A stretch of 51,236 nt of DNA from positions 1-51,236 of the forward strand of contig JAIXMF010000058.1 in assembly GCA_025201365.1 (NCBI GenBank). The letters are read 5' to 3'. Source of the DNA: Syncephalis plumigaleata. Taxonomy: Eukaryota; Zoopagomycota; Zoopagomycetes; Zoopagales; Piptocephalidaceae. Shown one piece after another: positions 43,627-51,236 of the stretch. How positions within the stretch are numbered: the stretch's first letter is position 1; each line of letters begins with the position of its first letter. Made by a program: the position numbers and the translations under genes. The notes beneath the pieces were generated by a model, which saw nothing but the letters and a program-made list of their open reading frames with translations, did not search any database and had not been told where the DNA came from.

Positions 43627-46600
43627 CTATTGTATAATAATAATAATGCTTACCTTCATTGTTGTATTAGTTGTCATCTTGAAAGTACTTAATAGTGCTT
43701 TACCAGAACGACGACCTGATATACTCGTATTTGATGTAATACCCTGTTGACTAGTATCGACACCATCTAAGAAACGACGTCGTTTCTGCGGTGATCGATC
43801 AAGGAAGAATGGACGACGTGTAGGTTGTTGTGACTATTAAGTAATCAACTATTATTATCACTATACATGTATTACTCGAATGATTACTTACACTATTTGA
43901 TGTATGTGTAGATATTGCATCATTGACAATTGGAGCATTTGATTGTCTTGTCATTGATGATCTATTATTATTACTATTACTATTGACTAGCCAGTGATCC
44001 ACCTCGAAATCATCATCATTATCATGATTGTTATTCATTGTTAATAATGAATTGTCCTCTATTAAACGACGACTACCTCGATGCTAGTATAGTTTAGTGT
44101 ATGTACTAATGATATATTATGATTACTTACTCTATACTTTGGTCGTTGTTGTTCATCTGCATCATGTTCATCATCAGATAGAAAGTTCAATTCATTACGT
44201 TCATCTTCATTGTCATCATCATCATCGATACCCAATGCTATACGAGCAAATGCTGCTGTAGCTGGATTCTTTTCTATATATATATCATAGTAATTAATAA
44301 TAAATCGATTACAATTATATAATACACTATTGATTATTCACTTACCTAGTTGTCCTAGTTGTTCATCTATTTCATAATGATTGTCACGATGTCGTGTCTC
44401 TAACCATTCCATTGATTGATGTCGATAATGACCATTGCCATCATCATCATCATCATCATCATCATCTAGACCATATCCTTTATTGTGGAAATCTAATCGT
44501 GATCTACCTAGTGTACCTTCTTGTAAACCTTTAATTAAATTACTAACATCTGCGGCATCTTGATCATCCATCTGCTGTCTATACACATGAACATTATAAG
44601 TAAATATATATATATATATATACTAGTCATTATGATACTTACCGATGTAATGCTATTACTTGCTCTTCGTTTTCCTCTTCATCACTTAGATCATGGACAA
44701 CCATATCAATATCTTCCATATATCGATCATCTCGATCATCTTCATCATCTTCATTATTACGTTGTTGTTGATTGAGGAACCCGGTCCATTCATCTTCTTC
44801 CTCTTCGGCTTCTGCATCGAAATAGGCTGCTGTTCGTTTATTAATCGGTTTACTTGACTTCTTAATCAACTCGGTCATTAAGTGTTTCCTATTGAGTAAG
44901 CGTCGTTTATTCGATGTTTCTGTTGACTCTTCAATTTCCTGTTCACTATCACTGTCAGTATCTGTATCACTCTTAGTATCTGTATCACTGTCAGTATCTG
45001 TATCATTTACAGGATTATCATGAATAGTGAATATTGTATTATCTAGACTATTTGTAGCATTATTGTTTGTTGCTGTTGAATCCATTGTTGTTGTTGTTGT
45101 TGCTGCTGTACTCTTTTCTATGCTTGTTACTTGATCTTCTTCATCTGATTCAATTGCTAATGTACGATGTCGTCCTTTAGATCGACTAATTAATGTGGAA
45201 GTAACATCCTCCTCTTCCTCCTCTTCCTCTTCTTCCATTACATCCTCTTGATGCTCTTGTTGTTGCTCTTGTTGCTCAGTAGTAGATGTCATATTTGTAC
45301 TGTCTAATGTAGCTGTCTCTCTTTCTTTTTCTTCCTTTCCTTCTTCCTCTTCTTCACCAGAATAAATAATCTCATTATCTTCTGCTTCGTTGTCTGGATC
45401 ATATGCATCAGAGTCTTCATCAATAGTTTTATCCATTCCTACTGCTAGTTTACGTCTTTCCTTCTCACGCGCTAATTCTGATACACCTTGTGTTGGTGGT
45501 TGCCATACACCCATCTGCTTCGCTAGATCCTCAGCCTCTTGTCGAAGTTGATGTGTTTGCTGCACAATCTTTGTTACCAAAGTGCGATTAAGTTCTTGTG
45601 GTGTTAGATCTACAGTCTGTGGTCGATTCTGTACACGCTCCTTTTCTTGCCTAATCTCTAATAGTTTGCGTCGTAACTTTCTAGGTGTTGACACACTGGT
45701 AGATAAAGAGACAGCCTCGTTGAATGACTCGACAATAAGTAATTCGGTATCAGCCATATCTAATGTTGTAGTTGCTCGTCTAGGAATATGACTAAATGTA
45801 GGCAGTTTCGATTTTATAGGCTGTTTTCCCTTGGATTTGTCAGATAATGATGATACAATGTTGTTGTCATCAAATACTGTTATCTCAACCGTATCCATAG
45901 ATATAACTTCATCTTCAGCATTTGTTTGCGGTATATCCTCCATAGTAGCATCAGTTTCACTTCTATTATTGATGTATATAAGTATATGTCAATATGTCAT
46001 ATATACAATCTAGAATGATCATTACCTTGATACATTGAATGAGCGTAGAAACTCTCCCATATCCAAACAATCAGTAATTGATTCCAATTGATTTGATGTT
46101 TCTATTAGATTCAATCAGTCAGTTAGATAATAATAATAAACAATTGTGTACTGCTTACGTCGAATAAGTCTTTGCGATTCTTTATACATTTCCAATTGAT
46201 CTTTCTTATTCAATCCCTATTATGGATCTATCATTAGTATGCATATATGTATATTATATATATATTGGTAAATACACTCACCTTCTCTTTATTAGAGCGT
46301 TGTGCTTCGTTAGGTTCAGTAGAATCATGATCACTATAATCGACAGATTCCATATTATTAAATACCGAGCCATCATTAATAGCAAGTGTCGCCGTATCAT
46401 TTGTTGTTGCTGTTGTTGTTGTTGTTGTAGCTATTGATGATGCTTTCTGTAAGCATGAAATAGTTAGGTGTCTAATAGTAACATACATGCATGTATCCTC
46501 ATAGTTATAGTTACCTTTGTCTTCTTTGTTTTACGAGATGATTTCGGTTGACGTTGTCGAGGTTGACGTTCCTTGCCAGTAGATTTTACTTTAGTAGTAG

Positions 46601-47004
46601 TGGATGATTGCTCGTTTGCTATTAATTCATCACTACTTGAATCGAGCATTGCCTCGTCGATATCGGATAAATCCGAGTCAATAAGCCATGCTGCTCGCTT
46701 ATTTCCATAATGATTAGTCAATACCTATGTAAATAACAAATTCTACTTTATGAATTACCTGGCCTGGTCTAGTATGCTCAATATCTTCATCGCCTGACAG
46801 ATTGGCAATACGTGTACCGAGTTCAGATCGACGCGTGTATTCCTCGTCGCTGCCCTCACTATCGGCGTATCGGTAGAGAGACTGCCAGTCCTCGTGCACT
46901 CCCTGACTATCGGGTGCAGCAACATCGTCTACTAGATCTAATTCAGGTGAACTACAAGAAGATAATGCGCTATGCATAGCATCGTCAGCGGAATGGTCAG
47001 ACAT
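43627..47004 (-). CDS. Mrc1/Claspin-like replication checkpoint mediator
   Basis: About ten exons on minus from the ATG at 47004 ('MSDHSADDAMHSALSS'). Large coding blocks: 47004-46759, 46724 to about 46516, about 46447-46281, two short exons around 46210-46020, about 45960-44643, about 44580-44346, about 44270-44130, about 44090-43890, and a last one from about 43837. Very acidic with Ser-Gln/Asp-Ser clusters; the block 'EEEEDEWTGFLNQQQRNNEDDEDD...YMEDIDMVVHD' followed by 'QQMDDQDAADVSNLIKGLQEGTLGR' and 'RLDFHNKGYGLDDDD' matches the Mrc1-like domain order (EDEW-x-G, D-x-x-x-V-x-x-L, G-x-L-x-R-x-R). Mrc1/Claspin links the replisome to Rad53/Chk1. C-terminal 'KRRRFLDG...GRRSGKALLSTFK' resembles family ends. 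The last stop (43627) may be replaced by a further small exon at the GTAAGC site. Confidence 0.75.
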
Positions 47005-47099
47005 GTCGACACTGTAGAAGAAACAATAGGTAATAAAGAAAGTACAGTTTCGTGTATGTGTGAGAGAGACGTGAATTACACGCGTCAAATGAGATTTAT

Positions 47100-49023
47100 T
47101 TACTTTTTTTCTACCCTCTCTTTATGCCCTTTAGATTTAATAGCCAATTCAATATACACATCCTTATTATTGTTATCATTAGTAAAATGATCAGAGTAGC
47201 ACATAGATTTATTCAATAAATGGTTGATATTTATGTAATAGACCGCGAATGATCTTGTAGATATATTTCTTGATCCAAGGAATAATGACTTGAATGGCAT
47301 GGATACTAAAGGGACCTGCACCAATCCATTCTTGACTTGAATACCTATAATATCTACTTGATGATGTCCTTGTCTTGTTCTGTAGTCATAATGGATTAGT
47401 ATGGGCATGATTATTATGAATTATTACTTACTGCTTAAAGCTATCATTCCATTGATGCGAATTTTATCGCAGTTAGTATAACATTTATTGCAGTCAGAAT
47501 GATGACTTACAAGCTGTTAGACGGAAACATACGTGGATCATGAGCCATAATGCGATTAGTACATCCATGCATTGAGGTCAGAAGCATCAACTTACACCCT
47601 ATCGTATGCAAACATACGTGGATCGTGTGTTTCATAGTGTGATTAGTACGTTCATTCATTATGATCGGGAATAAAAACTTACAGGCTGACATGCAAGAAG
47701 TGCGTGGATAATGAGCCATAGTGTGGTTAGTACATTCATAGGTTATAGCCAGGTAGTAACTTACAGGCTGGCATACAGGAGTATACGTGGATCGTGTGCC
47801 ATACTGTATTTAGTACCTCATTCATTCCAGCTAGAATGATAACTTACGGTCTATCGTACAAAAACATACGTGGATCGTATGCCATAGCGTGATTAGTATA
47901 CCATAGTTATAACCGGGATGGCCACTTACCATCTATCATACACAAGCATACGTATGGGCCATACGTCGTATTGTAGTTAGCATATCACTCATTGCAGCCA
48001 GGTGGTAACTTACTTGCTATCGTCCAGGAGCATACGTGGATGATGTGCCAGATCATGGTTAGTACCTCATAGGTTACGATCAGAATAATTACTTACAACC
48101 TATCATACAGGAGCGTATGTGGATCATGAGCCATAGCGTGATTAGTGTGACATTTATTATAATCATAATGGTAACTTACGTCCTATCGTACGAAAACACG
48201 TAGTGATTATGAATCATAATGTGATTAGTACATCCATGCGTTACGGTCAGGATAGTAACTTACACCCTATCATACGTAAATGAATGCGAATCGTGTGTCA
48301 TAGGGTGATTAGTACACGTATAGATTGCAATCAGAATGGTAACTCACACCCTAGCATACGGGAGCGTATGTAAATAATGAGCCATAGTGTAATTAGTGTG
48401 GCATCAATTACGGCCAGAATGATAACTTACAAGCTGTCATGCAGGAACATATGTGGATCATGTGCCACAATAAAGTTAGTACCACGTTCATTGCAGCTAG
48501 AATGGTAACTTACAGCCTGTAATAAAAAATATACGTGGATTTTGTGCCGTAGCGTGATTAGCCTATCCATGCATTAAGAGTAGACGATAACTTACACCCT
48601 ACAATAAGAAACATACGTGAATCGTGTGCCACGTTATAATTAGCAGATCATAATAACAATAACAGCGTTAACTTACAAGTACTTGTAAGTGACATCACAC
48701 ATGATTTTGGTTTACACTACGATTAGCATAGTACTTGTTATGGTCAATAGGATAACTTACGAGGTTGTGCTAACAATTTGATAGGTAGGATAAACATTAT
48801 GATGTGATTAGCGTATCAAAACAATCATTTAATACACATGAACTTACGTTCTATCGGTAATCATCGATGGACAATGAAACAATAGGCTATGATTAGTACA
48901 TCAATTGATAGGGTCATGGCCAGACATACCACGACGAATCAATGTGGGCTTGGCCTCAACGGCGACCAGACTGGCGAGAGCGACAATGGCGACGGCAATA
49001 GCGATAACGGCAGAGAACTTCAT
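47100..49023 (-). CDS. Micro-exon gene: secreted peptide precursor built from about 18 tiny exons
   Basis: Exon 1 (49023-48930) encodes 31 residues: a signal peptide (MKFSAVIAIAVAIVALASLV, ending VEA) then KPTLIRR, and ends in phase 1 at a GTATGT donor. Downstream are exons bounded by AG and GTAAGT: 48850-48848 (AAC), 48769-48761 (nine bases), 48681-48677 (TACTT), then fourteen of exactly 3 bases: GGT, GCT, CTT, GGT, GGT, GAC, GTT, CAA, ATG, ACC, CCT, CCT, GGT, CTT (48598 down to 47511), then one near 47432 (CA or CTTTAAGCA). The last exon starts at 47379. Joined, the frame stays open: EPQPLLGALGGDVQMTPPGL follows the dibasic site. With CA as exon 18 the last exon reads 93 residues to a stop at 47100; with CTTTAAGCA a TAA ends it. 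Each intron has its own branch site and uses the first AG far enough beyond it. Function unknown; secretion plus RR suggest a Kex2-processed peptide. Expression was not tested. Confidence 0.72.
47432..48850 (-). repeat. Tandem array of about 83-bp intron-plus-micro-exon units
   Basis: Eighteen units with spacing mostly 82-84 (extremes 73 and 88). Reading the minus strand, each unit runs GTAAGTTA, a C/T-rich stretch with CATTCTG, AATG-ATG, branch TACTAAC/TACTAAT/GCTAAT followed by CAC-CTATGGC, CA-GATCCACGTATG, a T/C-rich bit, GTATGATAG or similar, then usually 3 variable bases. Flanks are similar between units while the triplet changes. The units clearly arose by tandem duplication. Edge units (48769, 48681, 47440) have longer or different exons and are more diverged. 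Confidence 0.9.
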
Positions 49024-49897
49024 GTTGATGTTGGCCTAGTGGAATGGATAGGCAGATAAGCTGACTATAACGAGAGTAGAAAGTGGTGAGAGTAGAGTAG
49101 AACGAGGATATAGGGCAGTGGTATATACGAGTAGAAGCAAATAGTAGTAGCTAGAGTAGAATAGAATAGAAGAGCGAGTATGAAAATGACAAGTCGAGTA
49201 TGTCAAAAAGTGCTCGATTTATAGCCGAGATGATGATGATGATGATGGCGGATATTCCTAGTGAACATAATATGATGATTATAGACCACAGTCAGACTAT
49301 CTTCATACGATACTCTCCTCTGTACATGGATTGTACTCGGAATGATGGAGCATCTATCGGACTGTACCTTTACCATGCCATCCATGTGGATATTGACCAG
49401 TAGCTTTGCTACATGAATGATGGCGCAATACTGCTTTAACAGGATCATGCAAATTAGGAGTGAATATTGGTATAACTGCATGGTTAATCGATTGTTTGTG
49501 GGTAGTACGCCGAGCAGATTAGTACCAATTAAATGAATGTCTGCCATATCGTGTAACCGCATGGTTTGTCCATTGTCCAATCTATACTCTAGTATTATTT
49601 TGGAATTACTCGAATACTCCACCAATAATGACACGTACACTTGTTACAACCAGCATGACTGGTTATATTCTATTGAAATGATTGTATTGAGCATCATGTA
49701 CATGAGTATAGTTGAATGTAAATCAATGCATAGCATGATGATAACAATGTGTTATTGCAACGTTGAGCTAACTCTGTAGCATTCGATTAATCTCTATTTA
49801 TTATTAAATCCGTAGAATTCACATTTATTCCTCTCGTCATCTAGCTAATCATATAGCGCGCAAAAGTATGATAATAATTATAATGCTATATTCAAGA
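49024..49897. other. Region upstream of the micro-exon gene
   Basis: Contains the promoter of the micro-exon gene (purine-rich AGTAGAGTAGA repeats at 49070-49175), a (GAT)n run at 49229-49248 and the uncertain ORF at 49203-49640. Confidence 0.4.
49203..49640 (-). CDS. Uncertain ORF, weak
   Basis: 145 codons open on minus with a coding-looking start ('SLLVEYSSNSKIILEYRLDNGQTMRLHDM') and a poly-His tail from the (GAT)n repeat. No family recognised, no clear promoter, and it lies between the WD-repeat stop and the micro-exon gene start. The first 45 codons might be an exon of a small gene; the rest looks like noise. Confidence 0.2.
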   Translation of the reverse strand: MYVSLLVEYSSNSKIILEYRLDNGQTMRLHDMADIHLIGTNLLGVLPTNNRLTMQLYQYSLLICMILLKQYCAIIHVAKLLVNIHMDGMVKVQSDRCSIIPSTIHVQRRVSYEDSLTVVYNHHIMFTRNIRHHHHHHLGYKSSTF

Positions 49898-51236
49898 CTA
49901 CAATGTAAAATCCATAAAGTTCATTGACAAGTCGGAACTGATGGAGCCTAGAACCGACTTTGTAGGATGGAATCGCACCTCAATAATACGTTTATCTATA
50001 ACAATAAAGATAGTATCGTTAGTCCACTCGTTTATCTATTCGGTGATCATTATTAAATTGATATTACCATGCGATTGAATAAGTTGACAGGGCGACGATC
50101 GAACATCTTTATACCGGATATCCCTATAAACAACATGCATTACTTGTCATTATCGCATTGTCGATCCTATACCATTTCCACTTACCATATAGATATGTGT
50201 GGCTTATCCTGTTGACCACACGCCACCATATAGCCGTCACAATGCCATGATGGTGCAATGTATCGACTGAGACGCGATTGTTGCGGGAATCCAAATCGAA
50301 GCACCGGATCGTGTGGCGTTCTATGGTCATAGAGTAATAGTTGATCTTGTGTGCCGCTCACTGTGACGAGCAACAAGTGTGGATCAATCGGGTTGCGGTG
50401 AATATGATTAATACGCTCGGTAAGTTTGTTCTGATACACCTCGCGACTCGTTGCCAAATCCCACGCTAATAAACGATTGTCGGCACCGCCCGAGTATAGC
50501 ACATTAAATGAGGACAAGTGTGCTAACGCGTAAATAGACGATGTGTGCCGTTTCGGCAGGTAGTCAACGCTTTTCAAGGTGGCCGGCGTTTGCAAGTTGT
50601 TCGAACGTGTCATATGCCATACAACGATTTGCTTGTCATTACCCGCGGTGGCAAACGAGAATTGCTCCTTATTAGTGCTCAATGGCTCAATAACATTAAT
50701 ACCATTGCTATGTGGGCGATCGTGTAAATGCTGCACTTGCGACATTAACGAATGCTATTTATGAAATAATTAATGATATGAAATAGATCAGAGAGAATAA
50801 TACGTACCCGAGATGAACTAGAAAAGTGAACTAGGGATAATTGACGTGGCACTGGTGAATCGCGTGCAGGTGCACCTACCGCCAAGATATGATCGGTAAT
50901 CCAGCTCATGGTTTCGGGCCATGTCTTTTCTAATTGCGTGTCTCTAATAATATGCTCTAGCCTATGCATAATAAAATCATTAAGCATGACTAATCTACCA
51001 TTGTACTAATTACAATCAACTTACTCTTGATGCCCGTATTTCCAGCAACGTATTTGTCTATAACAACAACAGTTAGCGCTATCCTATTGCTAGTACGTAA
51101 ACACAATTTAATTACCCATCCAATGCACTACATAGTATAATTATTAGTTAATTATTTAGCATTAATTAGTTACATATCAAATTGTACTTACCTTGCAACG
51201 ATTAAATCAATTACTATTCCTTACCCCGTGCATCAG
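49898..51236 (-). CDS. WD-repeat protein, 3' part (5' end beyond the window)
   Basis: Exons on minus with consistent phases: about 51215-51192 (partial), about 51130-51118, about 51062-51025, about 50960-50809, about 50757-50180, then about 50124-50074 and 49999-49898, ending in TAG. The protein reads 'IDLIVASALDGQIRCWKYGHQE', then 'EKTWPETMSWITDHILAVGAP', 'FSFATAGNDKQIVVWHM', 'SSIYALAHLSSFNVLYSGGADNRLLAWDLAT', 'LLLVTVSGTQDQLLLYDHRTPHDP', 'YMVACGQQDKPHISIWDIRYKDV', 'IIEVRFHPTKSVLGSISSDLSMNFMDF'. These are at least five WD repeats (G-G-A-D-N-R-L-L-A-W-D type) of a propeller scaffold. I cannot assign the subfamily. Confidence 0.8.

Noticed and set aside
47209-47379. 56-codon frame in the last exon of the micro-exon gene (NKTRTSSSRYY...)
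   Set aside because: Needs exon 18 to be skipped, or included as nine bases, which brings a stop; the competing frame is longer. Kept only as an alternative.
47432-48850. 83-bp periodic array read as a CRISPR array or a plain minisatellite
   Set aside because: Genome is eukaryotic; the variable part is 3 bases, not a spacer; and each unit keeps donor, branch site and first-AG acceptor, which a neutral minisatellite would not.

Overview
The window is eukaryotic and most probably from a fungus. Genes carry many short introns (mostly 45-150 bases, GTAAGT-like donors, TACTAAC/GCTAAT-like branch sites, TAG/CAG acceptors). The gene set is fungal: Tvp18, Rxt3, an Igo/endosulfine, a Zrc1/Cot1 zinc transporter, an Stf2-like protein, a Hal5/Npr1-type kinase, and a Pex20-like candidate. 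Base composition is AT-rich, and the architecture suggests an early-diverging ('zygomycete'-grade) lineage. The phylum is inference; no rRNA or other marker is present.

Layout. 1-5.1 kb: start of a secreted S9 peptidase, two tandem paralogous secreted proteins, and a Pex20-like protein, all on the minus strand. 5.4-12.1 kb: an unknown six-exon gene, a glutamine-synthetase-like enzyme, endosulfine, and a membrane-anchored epoxide hydrolase. 12.1-14.7 kb: gene-poor, ending in a 568-bp TA-flanked transposable element. 14.7-18.5 kb: Rxt3, a FAF1/C1orf131-type 40S factor and Tvp18 in a row on plus. 18.8-23.4 kb: a coiled-coil protein (minus), an acidic 'DDxYWxxYD' protein (plus) and part of a Cys-rich protein (minus). 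23.8-29.5 kb: an intronless GH8 glycoside hydrolase broken by one in-frame TAA, then the 13-exon EFL1 ribosome-maturation GTPase. 29.5-30.0 kb: a second, inverted copy of the element, beginning five bases after the EFL1 stop codon. 31.4-39.0 kb: zinc transporter, Stf2-like, kinase and mitochondrial-type adenylate kinase, all plus. 39.2-51.2 kb: a small secreted Cys protein (minus), a ten-exon telobox (TRF/Taz1-like) protein, a convergent Mrc1/Claspin gene, the micro-exon gene, and the 3' part of a WD-repeat gene.

The most unusual object is the minus-strand gene at 49023-47100. Exon 1 encodes a clean signal peptide followed by a short segment ending in Arg-Arg. It is followed by about 18 tandem units of roughly 83 bp. 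Each unit is a complete intron (GTAAGT donor, TACTAAC-like branch site, a stretch without AG, then TAG/CAG) separated from the next by an exon of usually exactly 3 bases. Intron sequence is conserved between units while the 3-base exons differ. Spliced in order, the micro-exons give a 20-residue segment just after the dibasic site. I know of no described fungal gene built from an array of single-codon exons; the closest analogies are schistosome micro-exon genes and aphid bicycle genes.

Other themes. (1) The two transposable-element copies share TIRs and a C-terminal fragment resembling Fanzor/TnpB (WNRD motif). Diverged pieces of the same TIR follow the stop codons of Rxt3, FAF1 and EFL1 and carry their AATAAA signals. 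(2) At least four introns appear to use GC rather than GT donors. (3) Several housekeeping genes touch linked processes (60S and 40S ribosome maturation; telomere binding next to replication-checkpoint signalling), but nothing indicates operon-like co-regulation. No tRNA, rRNA or CRISPR array was seen. All exon joins were worked out by eye from splice motifs and reading frame; none was tested against transcripts.
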